Counted from the first letter of the stretch, positions 44,378 to 52,540 are shown. The stretch: 64,000 nt of DNA from a bacterium (GCA_021371935.1 JAJFVF010000002.1:434001-498000); one strand, 5' to 3'. Numbers and translations: made by a program. The notes: generated by a model from the letters alone, not told the origin.

Positions 44378-44676
44378 TGATCATCACAGCGGTAGGTCCC
44401 AAACGAATCGAACGCACAGCCGATCCGGATCGCATCATCCGTAGCGATGAAGTGCTGTGGGCCTACACGCTCAAGCAAATCGATGCCACTCACTGGCTGG
44501 TGAGTCATCCCGTCGATGATGAGCGCAAATACATTGTCGATACTGACCTGATGGAGTGTTCCTGTATGGACTTCCTGTGTCGGATGGACCACGAGGAAAA
44601 GTTGTGCAAACACCTTATAGCGGTCCAGCGGCACATACGACTGATGGGAGGGCTGATCAATGGCCGTCCAGCTTGA
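44377..44676 (+). CDS. SWIM zinc-finger protein
   Basis: With ATG 44377 the protein has 99 residues. CSCMDFLC followed by KLCKHLIAV fits the SWIM motif CxCx(n)CxH, which binds DNA or proteins. The N-terminal part is beta-rich (YTLKQIDATHWLVSHPVDDERKY). The start overlaps the stop of the previous gene. Its 3' end overlaps the next frame by 17 bases. Confidence 0.72.
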   Translation: MIITAVGPKRIERTADPDRIIRSDEVLWAYTLKQIDATHWLVSHPVDDERKYIVDTDLMECSCMDFLCRMDHEEKLCKHLIAVQRHIRLMGGLINGRPA

Positions 44677-45361
44677 GACCCTGCAGTTCGGGTATGCCGA
44701 GTTGCTCACGACTGATGGGCTTTGCCCCTATTGCGGGCAGCCTATGAAACACTTTTACGATGGCGAATCGGGTAGACGATTTGCACAGTGTCAGAACCCA
44801 GAATGTGAATATCTCAGACAGCGAAGTCCGCTAACGGACAGATTGCAAGAGATCAGAAAAGGAGCTATGAACATGCCGGTAATTACAGCAAAAGAACAAG
44901 AGTTTGAACTGATTCCTGAAGGAAGGTATCTCTTCCAGGTAATAGATATCGATGCCGACAAGGGGGATTACGGTCCGTTTTTCAAGATCAAGTGCGAAAT
45001 CCTCAAGCCTGAAGAAGTAGAGGATGTCGAAACGAAAGGCAAGTGGATTAGCGTAATGGCCTCTCAGGTCATTTCCGCAGGCGACAAGCCGTCGAAGTTA
45101 TATCAACTGACCTCTGCTGTATTTGGTAGAGCAATCGACTGCGCAGGTGGCGAAAAGGTCGACACTGACGATCTGATCGGTCGACAATTCTCTGGCGTCG
45201 TTGGCCACACAACTAAAGGTAATGGCGAAAACAAAAGGACCTACGCCAACATACTTAGTTATTCGCCGTACAAGAAGCAGGGCGTTATGCCGGTTGGCGG
45301 CGGCGAGTTTGAAGTCGGAAAAAAGGAAAAGGGCGATGACGACCCGTTCGAGGACGAATAG
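44660..45361 (+). CDS. SSB-like phage protein with N-terminal zinc ribbon
   Basis: The 233-residue frame has two parts. The N-terminal 65 residues hold a zinc ribbon (CPYCGQ, then CQNPEC). The rest resembles a phage ssDNA-binding protein (OB fold): VITAKEQEFELIPEGRYLFQVIDID ... and ends in DDDPFEDE, like the acidic tip of SSB tails. ATG 44868, with AAAAGGAG just before it, could be a separate start for the second part. It precedes a terminator. Confidence 0.66.
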   Translation: MAVQLETLQFGYAELLTTDGLCPYCGQPMKHFYDGESGRRFAQCQNPECEYLRQRSPLTDRLQEIRKGAMNMPVITAKEQEFELIPEGRYLFQVIDIDADKGDYGPFFKIKCEILKPEEVEDVETKGKWISVMASQVISAGDKPSKLYQLTSAVFGRAIDCAGGEKVDTDDLIGRQFSGVVGHTTKGNGENKRTYANILSYSPYKKQGVMPVGGGEFEVGKKEKGDDDPFEDE

Positions 45362-45375
45362 GGTCAGCGGAGCGA

Positions 45376-45398
45376 GGCCCGGCCACTGCGGTCGGGCC
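45376..45398 (+). terminator. Hairpin after the SSB-like gene
   Basis: GGCCCGGCC (45376-45384) pairs with GGTCGGGCC (45390-45398) over 9 bp including a G-T pair, loop ACTGC, followed by ATTATTT. It is a candidate rho-independent terminator or attenuator. Confidence 0.6.
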
Positions 45399-45431
45399 AT
45401 TATTTGCACCTTATAGCAGAGGATCACAAAT

Positions 45432-45788
45432 ATGAGCACAAGATATGAATCACCAAAAGAGCGTCGGGAGCGGGAACGCAGAGAAAAGCAGCAGAGGCTG
45501 ATCAAACTCTGGCAAAAGCAGTTTCCGGTTGGTGCACGAGTGGCTGTGTCCGGCTATTATCCATCATTCAAGATAGTAACTGATATGCATAAGCAGAAAG
45601 TAATAGTCGCCAGGCCGGATAATATCAGCTTCCTCAGAGACAAATTCGGGCGAGTTGAAGCCGTAGCTTTCGCATCTGGTATCGGATTGTGCATCACCGT
45701 GAATATGGACAGGCGAGTTAAAGAGCTTGGCGGTATCAAGCGAGTGTCGTTCAAGCCGGACCAGCTCCGAGTGGTGAGAGAGGATTAG
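45432..45788 (+). CDS. Unknown phage protein, basic N-terminus
   Basis: The 118-residue protein begins with a highly charged helix (SPKERRERERREKQQRLIKLW), then beta-rich sequence (ARVAVSGYYPSFKIV). No family recognised; an RNA- or DNA-binding role is a guess from charge. The next gene starts four bases after its stop. Confidence 0.6.
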   Translation: MSTRYESPKERRERERREKQQRLIKLWQKQFPVGARVAVSGYYPSFKIVTDMHKQKVIVARPDNISFLRDKFGRVEAVAFASGIGLCITVNMDRRVKELGGIKRVSFKPDQLRVVRED

Positions 45789-45792
45789 GAAT

Positions 45793-46197
45793 ATGAATAT
45801 CTATTTAACAGCACGATACGACCGGCGTGAAGAGCTTGAGGTCTACGCAGCCGATCTTGTGCGCCATGGGCACATTGTGACCAGCAGGTGGATTCATGGC
45901 AGTCACGGGGAAGCATTCGTTGATTCCCTTACAATAGCGCGTTATGCCCTGGAAGACTGCGAGGACCTGATGGCAGCAGACATAGTGGTATCTTTTACCG
46001 AACTTTCAGACTCCGGTTTTTCCCGAGGCGGTAGACACGTAGAGTTCGGGCTTGCGGTCGCGTTTGGCAAGAAGCTGTGTGTGGTCGGATATCGTGAGAA
46101 TATCTTCCACTACTTGCCGGACGTCGTTTTCTTTCAAAACTGGTCGGAGTGTCTTGACAGCTTGACGGCACCTCGGGTAGGGACAGCTGTGAAATGA
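45793..46197 (+). CDS. Nucleoside 2-deoxyribosyltransferase-like protein
   Basis: This 134-residue protein has a flavodoxin-like pattern: MNIYLTARYDRREELEVYAADLVRHGH, a DLMAADIVVSF segment, then GGRHVEFGLAVAFGKKLCVVGYRENIFHYLP. The last part is the family signature of nucleoside 2-deoxyribosyltransferases, with Glu in HVEFG as likely nucleophile. The family cleaves or exchanges the N-glycosidic bond of nucleosides; phages use relatives in nucleotide metabolism. It overlaps the Dam gene by four bases. Confidence 0.76.
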   Translation: MNIYLTARYDRREELEVYAADLVRHGHIVTSRWIHGSHGEAFVDSLTIARYALEDCEDLMAADIVVSFTELSDSGFSRGGRHVEFGLAVAFGKKLCVVGYRENIFHYLPDVVFFQNWSECLDSLTAPRVGTAVK

Positions 46198-47075
46198 TTA
46201 CTCAGTCTATGCGCAAACCAATCCGTCCGATCCTGCGCTATCACGGTGGCAAGTGGAGACTTGCACCCTGGGTGATATCGCACTTCCCGCCGCATCGGGT
46301 TTATGTTGAGCCTTATGGCGGTGCGGCATCCGTTCTGATGCGCAAGCCGCGATCGTATGCAGAGATATATAACGAACTGGACCCGGAGGTATATAACGTC
46401 TTCCGAGTGCTGCGGGATCCGGATCTATCTGCTGAACTGGAAAAGCTGCTCTATTTGACACCATTCTCACGCTTAGAGTTCGAGATAGCTTATGAGATCA
46501 AAGAGCAGCTTACGGATGTCGAACAGGCAAGACGCACGATCGTGAAAGCATATATGGGGTTCGGGTCAAACGCCATTCACGCCGGCAAAGCTCGGGGGAT
46601 GTGCACTCGAGCATCGACGTGGACGCACGATACCGGCTTTCGTGCCAACTCGTATCGATCGGGAACCACGCCAGCGCACGATTGGGCGCGGTATCCAAAC
46701 CACATTAGCGTGTTCCGCGATCGACTTGCAGGCGTCGTCATCGAAAACCGCAAAGCGATCGATTGTATGCAGCAGCACGATCGAGGCGACACGCTGCATT
46801 ATGTTGACCCGCCATACGTGATGTCTTCAAGGTCGGATCCCGGCAAGGATTATATGCACGAGATGACAGACGACGATCATCGTGAACTTGCGGAGGTACT
46901 ACGGTCGGTCAAGGGTATGGTTGTGCTTTCCGGTTATCGGTCTGAACTATACGATGAACTTTACGGCGACTGGGAGCGGTTCGATAAAAAGGCTTATGCT
47001 GACGGCGCGAGGGAACGCATGGAATGCTTATGGCTTTCGCCTCGGGCGATGGATGCGCGGGGACTATTGTTTTGA
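46194..47075 (+). CDS. dam: DNA adenine methyltransferase, Dam/D12 class
   Basis: The 293-residue protein has ILRYHGGKWRLAPWV as the SAM-binding motif (like FxGxG), YVEPYGGAASVLMRKPR, NELDPEVYN, and DPPY in HYVDPPYVMS as catalytic motif. It methylates N6 of adenine. Phages use this to escape host restriction or to control packaging. It overlaps the upstream deoxyribosyltransferase gene, and the primase gene follows with its start 45 bases downstream. Confidence 0.9.
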   Translation: MITQSMRKPIRPILRYHGGKWRLAPWVISHFPPHRVYVEPYGGAASVLMRKPRSYAEIYNELDPEVYNVFRVLRDPDLSAELEKLLYLTPFSRLEFEIAYEIKEQLTDVEQARRTIVKAYMGFGSNAIHAGKARGMCTRASTWTHDTGFRANSYRSGTTPAHDWARYPNHISVFRDRLAGVVIENRKAIDCMQQHDRGDTLHYVDPPYVMSSRSDPGKDYMHEMTDDDHRELAEVLRSVKGMVVLSGYRSELYDELYGDWERFDKKAYADGARERMECLWLSPRAMDARGLLF

Positions 47076-47119
47076 CAAATCTGCCGATTGAGCAGTTAAC
47101 ACGGGGAGTAGGCACAAGG

Positions 47120-49507
47120 ATGGCAGAATCGGTTTATCTGACAGCAAGACAATACGCCAAGACAGGGCTGTCGGTAATACCTCTAAAATTGGACGGCAGT
47201 AAAGCTCCAGCGGTTGCCTGGGATACATACAAGACCCAGATCGCCGACGACCGGACACTACGCGGCTGGTTTGTGGCGGGCAATCACGGCATTGCAATCA
47301 TCGGCGGCGCGGTGTCCGGCAACCTGGAGCGCATCGACTTCGATCTGCCCGGCTCGTGCAAAGCCTGGGCGGATCTGGCCAAGGAATGCGGCTATGGTGA
47401 GCTGATAGAATCACTCCCGCTTGTCCGCACGCCCAGGTCAACGCGCTGCTACCATCTCTACTACCGATGTGAGTCTCCGGTCGAGGGCAACCAGCCGCTT
47501 GCCCGGTATCTCGATCCTGACGGCAAGGTCAAGGTCGCTATAGAAACCCGTGGTGAAGGCGGTTATACCATAGCGCCCGGCTCTCCTGTCGAAGTCCACG
47601 AGACCGGCAATCCCTATATACTCGTGCGCGGTGATCTGTGCGATATCCCTGTTATCAGCGCCGATGACCGGGAGGCTCTGCTTGAGATAGCGCGGTCATT
47701 CAATGAGTATATGCCCGATGATAAGTCGACCTCATCACGACCAGAAAAGGAACGCGGGGGCGCTCCGGGCGATGACTACAACGCCCACGGCGACTGGCGG
47801 GAAGTGCTACAGGGTCAGGGCTGGACACGGGTTTGGGAAAAGAGCGAAGTCGAATACTGGCGCCGACCGGGTAAGTCAAAAGGAATATCCGCAACGTGGA
47901 ACTACAAGGACTCCGAGGTGTTCTACGTATTCAGCACGAATGCCCCGCCGTTTGAGGCTGAGCGGTCATACACGCCGTTCGGCATCTACACTACTATTTT
48001 GCACAGCGGTGACTATTCAGCCGCAGCCAGGGCGCTTTCAGGCGAAGGTTACGGCACGCCTGCCGCCTCGGCAACTGTTACACACACACCACGTAAGGAA
48101 GAAAAGCAGATCGATGACAAGGAACTGGCATTCTTCGCTCAGACAGACTTAGGCAATGCCGAGCGGTTTCTGGCCAGGCACGGAAACGATCTGCTCTATT
48201 GTCCTGCATTCGGCAAGTGGTTTGTCTGGGACAATATGCGGTGGGCTGAGGATGAGACCGGCAAGGTCGTACAGCGGTCAGCTTTGACGGTCCGCAAGAT
48301 GCTCGATGAGGCTCAAACGCTTGTAGACGAAGCATCTCAAAAGAGGCTCATCAAATATGCCCGAGCATCTGAATCGAACAACAAAATATATGCAATGCTC
48401 AGTCTGGCGCGTGCCTGGCTCGGTATAGGTTCCGACGATCTCGACTCCGACCCGTGGCTACTAAATTGCAAAAACGGCATCCTGGACCTGCGCAACGGCG
48501 AGCTGCTTCCTCATCGGCAGGACAACTATATAACCAAACTCGTGCCGTGGAATTACAATCCTGATGCAGGGTGTCCGACATGGCTGGAGTTCCTCGATTC
48601 TATATTCCAGGACAACCAGCATATCATCGACTACATCCAGCGGGCGGTAGGCTACGCGCTCACAGGCGTGATACGTGAGCAGTGCCTGTTCTTCCTGCAC
48701 GGAGTCGGCTCGAACGGCAAGAGCACGTTCCTGAACGTCATACAGGACGTTCTGGGCGACTATGCCAAGGACACGCCGACCGAGTCGTTGATGATAAAGC
48801 AAAATGACGGCATATCCAACGATATCGCAAGGCTCAGAGGAGCACGCTTCGTTACGGCTGTTGAGGCGGAGGCCGACAAACGTATGGCCGAGAGCCTGGT
48901 AAAGCGGCTCACCGGCGGCGACACTATCACAGCACGCTTCATGCGGCAGGAGTTCTTCCAGTTCCGGGGCACATTCAAGATATTCCTTGCAGCCAACCAC
49001 AAGCCGGGCGTAAGGGGCACTGACGACGGAATCTGGCGACGTATCAAGATGATTCCGTTCCTTGTCCGTATACCGGACAATCAGCAGGATGCAACGCTTC
49101 CTGACCGGCTCAGGGATGAGGCCGAAGGTATTCTTGCCTGGGCAGTCAGAGGATGTCAGATTTGGCAAAAACAGGGTCTTGGAGAGCCGGAGGAGGTTAG
49201 AGCCGCGACTGCCGAATATCGCGATGAAATGGACTTCCTGGGACCGTTTATTGCCGACCGGTGCATCCTGCAGCCGACCCAGTCTATCAAGGCAAGTGAC
49301 CTCTACAAAGAGTATTTGGATTACTGCGAAACCAGTAAGGACAAACCCATCAGCAGCACTAGGTTTGGGCGGATGATGACGGATAGACCGGGGATTAAAA
49401 AGCAACGGCACAGGTCCGGGAACGGCATCGAATACTGGGGAATCGGTTTATCGAAATATGGAAATAACCTGGATTTTTCAGAGGAAAAAGAATATGACGA
49501 AATATAG
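47120..49507 (+). CDS. Phage primase-helicase, Prim-Pol plus D5/P4 helicase
   Basis: The 795-residue protein is preceded by GGGGAG. The N-terminal part is a Prim-Pol domain (SVIPLKLDGSKAPAV, GNLERIDFDLPG, TIAPGSPVEV). The middle has the D5 N-terminal region with WLLNCKNGILDLRNGEL. The C-terminal SF3 helicase has Walker A LHGVGSNGKSTFLNVIQDVL and GGDTITARFM near. Such proteins lay primers and unwind DNA at the phage origin. ATG 47120 is chosen over 47024 because the extra residues overlap the Dam gene. Iterons follow the stop. Confidence 0.9.
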   Translation: MAESVYLTARQYAKTGLSVIPLKLDGSKAPAVAWDTYKTQIADDRTLRGWFVAGNHGIAIIGGAVSGNLERIDFDLPGSCKAWADLAKECGYGELIESLPLVRTPRSTRCYHLYYRCESPVEGNQPLARYLDPDGKVKVAIETRGEGGYTIAPGSPVEVHETGNPYILVRGDLCDIPVISADDREALLEIARSFNEYMPDDKSTSSRPEKERGGAPGDDYNAHGDWREVLQGQGWTRVWEKSEVEYWRRPGKSKGISATWNYKDSEVFYVFSTNAPPFEAERSYTPFGIYTTILHSGDYSAAARALSGEGYGTPAASATVTHTPRKEEKQIDDKELAFFAQTDLGNAERFLARHGNDLLYCPAFGKWFVWDNMRWAEDETGKVVQRSALTVRKMLDEAQTLVDEASQKRLIKYARASESNNKIYAMLSLARAWLGIGSDDLDSDPWLLNCKNGILDLRNGELLPHRQDNYITKLVPWNYNPDAGCPTWLEFLDSIFQDNQHIIDYIQRAVGYALTGVIREQCLFFLHGVGSNGKSTFLNVIQDVLGDYAKDTPTESLMIKQNDGISNDIARLRGARFVTAVEAEADKRMAESLVKRLTGGDTITARFMRQEFFQFRGTFKIFLAANHKPGVRGTDDGIWRRIKMIPFLVRIPDNQQDATLPDRLRDEAEGILAWAVRGCQIWQKQGLGEPEEVRAATAEYRDEMDFLGPFIADRCILQPTQSIKASDLYKEYLDYCETSKDKPISSTRFGRMMTDRPGIKKQRHRSGNGIEYWGIGLSKYGNNLDFSEEKEYDEI

Positions 49508-49598
49508 AAACCGCAGCCAATCAGGCGTTAAAAACAGGGGCATGTGCCGGATTTTACTGCCAGTGGGGAGACATATGTGTTTGTGTTGTGAACACGCC

Positions 49599-49748
49599 AA
49601 CCCTACAGATTTCTGTAGGGTTGTCACGCTCAACTGTTGGGTTCTGTAGGGTTGAATGTACTATGATTATAGTTATTTATTTAAGCTTAAATATGAGTAA
49701 TGACGCTGATAATAGTCAAACCCTACAGAACTGTGCAGACCCTACAGA
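49599..49748. repeat. Iteron-like CCCTACAGA array, candidate phage origin
   Basis: The 9-bp word CCCTACAGA occurs five times: plus orientation at 49601-49609, 49721-49729 and 49740-49748, minus orientation (TCTGTAGGG) at 49612-49620 and 49643-49651. The first pair forms an 11-bp palindrome arm (AACCCTACAGA) with a 2-base centre. An AT-rich 60-bp stretch lies between the groups. It comes directly after the primase-helicase gene, so an origin is the likely meaning. Regulator sites are an alternative. Confidence 0.7.
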
Positions 49749-49799
49749 ATTGAAACATTGGTGATAATTACACAATCTGTTACATATTGAGGCAAAGAA

Positions 49800-49982
49800 A
49801 TGGGACGCTATCTTAGTATCTTGGAAAGAATGGGTTTTCGGGTCCGGCTTACTCGCAATGGTAAAAATATTGTCGTAACACCTAAGCCGTTGCCTCCGCT
49901 TGCACGACAGATATCTTGCTATAAACCCACAATTATCGAGGAACTAAGATCAATTTTTCGTGAAGCAAAACGGAGGAAATAA
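49800..49982 (+). CDS. TubC_N-like small protein, copy 1
   Basis: This 60-residue protein (MGRYLSILERMGFRVRLTRN ...) has a pattern of two helices flanking a short beta hairpin: L...L..MG..V.L..NGK.IVV.PK.LPPLARQI...K..IIEEL. It resembles the N-terminal docking domain of TubC, found as small single-domain proteins in phage and mobile elements. The role is unknown. It aligns with the N-terminus of the next gene and lies just upstream of it. Confidence 0.68.
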   Translation: MGRYLSILERMGFRVRLTRNGKNIVVTPKPLPPLARQISCYKPTIIEELRSIFREAKRRK

Positions 49983-49983
49983 C

Positions 49984-50427
49984 ATGGGACGATATTTGAC
50001 AGGACTCAAGAACCGTGGATACAGCGTGCATCTATCGAACAGCAGGAAACTGATCGTGTCGCCAAAATTGCCCGACCACCTCCACCGGCAGGTGGTCGAT
50101 GCAAAAGAGACTATTATCGCCGAGCTGCTCGAAATGCAGGCAGTCCCGACCTTGCCGTCTCCCGTGTCGTCTGGCCGGTTCGATAGGCTATCTGACGATG
50201 AGCTTGATGAATTGGAGAAGCATTATATCGCGCTATTTCGATATTGTGCTGACCAGGGTTATCAATATTCTCAATATTGGGAACCGGGAAAACCTAAGCC
50301 CGAGAGACCCTATGTTTATTTAGACTTCGGCAGGCTGATCCCTGCCGGCAGCAGGCAGCAAAAGCTCTATATCTGGCCGATACTGGCCGCGGCGGATGGG
50401 ACTGACTACTGCCTTGTGCTGGATTGA
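49984..50427 (+). CDS. TubC_N-like protein with C-terminal extension, copy 2
   Basis: The 147-residue protein begins MGRYLTGLKNRGYSVHLSNSRK, aligning with copy 1 over ~50 residues (K.IV.PK, L.RQV, K..IIAELL). A Pro/Ser-rich linker and an alpha/beta part (ELEKHYIALFRYC ... YVYLDFGRLIPAG) follow. The second gene probably arose by duplication and later fusion. Start ATG 49984 with GGAGG is strong. No family known for the extension. Confidence 0.65.
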   Translation: MGRYLTGLKNRGYSVHLSNSRKLIVSPKLPDHLHRQVVDAKETIIAELLEMQAVPTLPSPVSSGRFDRLSDDELDELEKHYIALFRYCADQGYQYSQYWEPGKPKPERPYVYLDFGRLIPAGSRQQKLYIWPILAAADGTDYCLVLD

Positions 50428-50464
50428 TACGAAACAATAGTGAACACCGAAAAAGGAGGAAGAA

Positions 50465-50671
50465 ATGATATCTGAAATCAACGGAGTCGTCATGATGACC
50501 GGTCGAGGTCATGCCGGTAAGCGGCATATCGTAATGCCTAACGGCACAAGTCTCTGCGGACGGCAGCTCGGATTTGGCAAGTATGGCAATGGCAATCTGC
50601 GGCCACGAAGCGAAACGGAAGATCGGCTAATATGTAAGATTTGCTTGCGCAAGGAAAAGGAGCTGATCTGA
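50465..50671 (+). CDS. Small zinc-binding phage protein
   Basis: The 68-residue protein has SLCGRQLG and ICKICLRKEKEL, giving three Cys residues and a His/Arg-rich middle, a possible zinc knuckle. AAAAGGAGG before the ATG is a strong ribosome site. The stop overlaps the next start (TGATG). No family. Confidence 0.62.
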   Translation: MISEINGVVMMTGRGHAGKRHIVMPNGTSLCGRQLGFGKYGNGNLRPRSETEDRLICKICLRKEKELI

Positions 50672-51141
50672 TGGCTTACGCTCAGAACACATCCGTCAGC
50701 GTCGAGAACTCGATTATGGAGATTCGCCGGACCGTGAACCGATATAGCGCTGACGGGTTTAGTTTTACCGAGGAGAGCAGGATAGCGAAAGTTGAGTTCA
50801 AGTGCGAAGGTCGGCTGGTTCGTATTTACATGCAACTGCCGGACAAGAACGAAGAGCGCTTTAGACTTACCGAAACCGGACGTGAGAGAACTTCGGAAAA
50901 CGCTGTTTACGCCGCCTGGGAGCAGGAATGCAGGCGGTCATATCGTGCGCTGAATCTTGTCATCAAAGCCAAGCTCGAAGCTGTCGAGTCCGGCATTACG
51001 ACGTTCGACGAGGAGTTTATGGCTCACATCGTTTTGCCGAACGGCAGAACCGTAGGGCAGCAGATGTTACAACCGATGCAGGAAGCGCTGTCAAGCGGCA
51101 AGATGCTTGCGCTGACTGATGGATTCGGAGTGCAGCAGTGA
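50671..51141 (+). CDS. Unknown phage protein
   Basis: This 156-residue protein (MAYAQNTSVSVENSIMEIRR ...) has a mixed alpha/beta pattern with a central KVEFKCEGRLVRIYMQLPD strand pair and a helical EQECRRSYRALNLVIKAKLEAVE. It is of a kind common in siphovirus genomes between replication and packaging genes. No function. ATG 50671 overlaps the preceding TGA; the 3' end overlaps the nuclease gene by four bases. Confidence 0.64.
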   Translation: MAYAQNTSVSVENSIMEIRRTVNRYSADGFSFTEESRIAKVEFKCEGRLVRIYMQLPDKNEERFRLTETGRERTSENAVYAAWEQECRRSYRALNLVIKAKLEAVESGITTFDEEFMAHIVLPNGRTVGQQMLQPMQEALSSGKMLALTDGFGVQQ

Positions 51142-51506
51142 GTCAGGAAGTCTGGACCCCGGAACAATACCGCGCATACCAGCGTGGAGGCGAGATCAAC
51201 ATGCCCGGTCCAGATGCAGCCGAAACGCTATGGCAGGCAAAGGTCGAGCAACTATTCGAGAGTCAGGGCTGGCTCTGCTACCACGTCACAGACAGTCGCA
51301 AAACAAAGGCTGGCTTTCCCGATCTTGTGGCAGTCCATCCGGTTCACGGGCTTATTATCGCCGAGCTGAAAACCAAACGGCGAATTGTAACTGAAGAACA
51401 GGAAGAGTGGCTGAATCGTCTTTGGGGAGCGGCAACACGGGTTTATCTATGGCGCTTCCCTGACGATTGGTCGGAAGCTGAGTCGGTAGCGTTGGGTTTG
51501 ATCTAG
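51138..51506 (+). CDS. VRR-NUC domain nuclease
   Basis: The 122-residue protein has an N-terminal extension and a VRR-NUC/restriction fold: GWLCYHVTDSRKTKAGFPDLVAVHP and LIIAELKTKRRI, with catalytic Asp and Glu-x-Lys. VRR-NUC phage enzymes resolve Holliday junctions or cut structured DNA. It starts GTG at 51138, overlapping the previous stop by four bases. Confidence 0.82.
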   Translation: MSQEVWTPEQYRAYQRGGEINMPGPDAAETLWQAKVEQLFESQGWLCYHVTDSRKTKAGFPDLVAVHPVHGLIIAELKTKRRIVTEEQEEWLNRLWGAATRVYLWRFPDDWSEAESVALGLI

Positions 51507-51551
51507 ATACACATACACAGCAATTATTACTATGCAGGAGGCTAAAGGCAG

Positions 51552-52049
51552 GTGGCAAGGCGGACAATAGCGGTTGAGGAAATTGAAGATGTATTTGCGG
51601 TTGGAGCGGGTCTCTGGGAAAAGGCTTGTAGTCCGTTTTCATATGTCAGTAACATATGCCGCGATCCCGGCCTCACCGGCTTATTATGGCGGGAAGTCCG
51701 CAAGATGATACGCTGGTCACGACGGCAGCGTGGGGGGCTGACGGACTGGCAGCTTGTTGTGCTGGTATGCCACCTGCTCGGAAATAGCGACTATGAGATA
51801 GCAGAGCGGTTTGATTGTGCAAGGCAAACAGTTCAGAAAGCTCGTGTGGTTGCACTGGACAAAATAAGTCTTTATCAGCCAATGAAGCATGGGCTTCTTA
51901 CTGTTATGCTTGAAACCTTTTCTTGGCGTGAGGTGCGCGAGCATATGGCTGATGTCTGTGAAGAATGGTCCGATAAGCAGAAAAATAAAAAAAATGGCTG
52001 CCCCCCTGTTTCACGCTCAAAAAAGTTTTCTTCACGCTCAGACAAATAG
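51552..52049 (+). CDS. Sigma-70 region 4-like regulator
   Basis: The 165-residue protein has a C-terminal HTH: LTDWQLVVLVCHLLGNSDYEIAERFDCARQTVQKARVVALDKI, similar to sigma region 4. Phage late-gene regulators of this type activate packaging and head genes (compare ArpU/RinA classes). It starts GTG at 51552 after CAGGAGG. The last ~25 residues are encoded inside a repeat-bearing stretch. It lies just before the terminase block. Confidence 0.68.
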   Translation: MARRTIAVEEIEDVFAVGAGLWEKACSPFSYVSNICRDPGLTGLLWREVRKMIRWSRRQRGGLTDWQLVVLVCHLLGNSDYEIAERFDCARQTVQKARVVALDKISLYQPMKHGLLTVMLETFSWREVREHMADVCEEWSDKQKNKKNGCPPVSRSKKFSSRSDK

Positions 52050-52096
52050 CGTTTTGGGGCAAAAAGTGGCTGCCCCCCATGCCGTTTTCACGCATG
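51995..52096. repeat. Direct repeats TGGCTGCCCCCC and TTCACGC upstream of terminase block
   Basis: TGGCTGCCCCCC occurs at 51996-52007 and again at 52068-52079. TTCACGC occurs three times (52011, 52032, 52088), with TTCACGCTCA the first two. Their position, before HNH and terminase, fits a packaging (cos or pac) region or a regulator site. The block overlaps the 3' end of the sigma-like gene. Confidence 0.5.
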
Positions 52097-52113
52097 TATA
52101 TAGAAGATAAAAA

Positions 52114-52162
52114 CGGGTCTAGGTTAGCTACCGAAAAGCCAGTTCCCTGCTGGTCTGACCCG
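52114..52162 (+). other. Possible three-way-junction RNA or DNA element
   Basis: CGGGTC (52114-52119) pairs with GACCCG (52157-52162). Inside, GGT/ACC (52122-52124 with 52130-52132) and CCAG/CTGG (52139-52142 with 52150-52153) give two small hairpins. The element sits between the sigma-like and HNH genes. Confidence 0.4.
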
Positions 52163-52198
52163 GGACACTATACAGGGGCATCTTAGGGAGGTGTATTT

Positions 52199-52468
52199 AT
52201 GCCAACAGCTACAAAAAATGCAACGCGCCAAGAACGACACAATGCCGGAAGCCTACTTGCATACGCTATAAAAACAGGGAAAATCGAGAAACCTGAAACA
52301 TGTGAGGCTTGTGGTAAAAACGTTGGCGCAGAGAATATACAAGGGCATCATATTGATTATGAGCACCCATATGAAGTGAAATGGTTGTGTGGCAAATGCC
52401 ATAGAGACCTGCATAGGCAATTAAGAAATTTATATAAAATAGACCGCGATATTTTTCAAAACCTATAG
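52199..52468 (+). CDS. HNH-like endonuclease
   Basis: The 89-residue protein has the treble-clef layout CEACGKNVG, GHHIDYEHPYEV and WLCGKCHRDLHRQ: two CxxC pairs and a double His. HNH proteins next to terminase genes assist cos cleavage in some phages; others are homing endonucleases. AGGGAGG precedes the ATG. A hairpin follows at 52541. Confidence 0.78.
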   Translation: MPTATKNATRQERHNAGSLLAYAIKTGKIEKPETCEACGKNVGAENIQGHHIDYEHPYEVKWLCGKCHRDLHRQLRNLYKIDRDIFQNL

Positions 52469-52540
52469 AACAACAACTATCATCTCCCCGCGCGGTCCGA
52501 CGCGGGCAGAACATCGGCAATATCGGACACCTCCTTTCTG

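Noticed and set aside
48461-49411. 316-residue frame on the minus strand
   Set aside because: Antisense to the phage primase-helicase with its intact SF3 Walker A; a codon-bias shadow.
49494-49649. 51-residue Cys-rich frame starting MTKYRNRSQSGVKNRG with GAGG upstream
   Set aside because: It has an acceptable ribosome site, but its end is encoded by the iteron palindrome, so the Cys pattern is explained by the repeat. Left as unproven.
49599-49748. CRISPR array
   Set aside because: Repeats are only 9 bp, occur in both orientations and have irregular spacing; no cas gene is in the window.
52114-52162. Group I intron or HEARO-type RNA linked to the HNH gene
   Set aside because: Too short and lacking conserved core elements; only small stems are visible. 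Kept as an unclassified structure.
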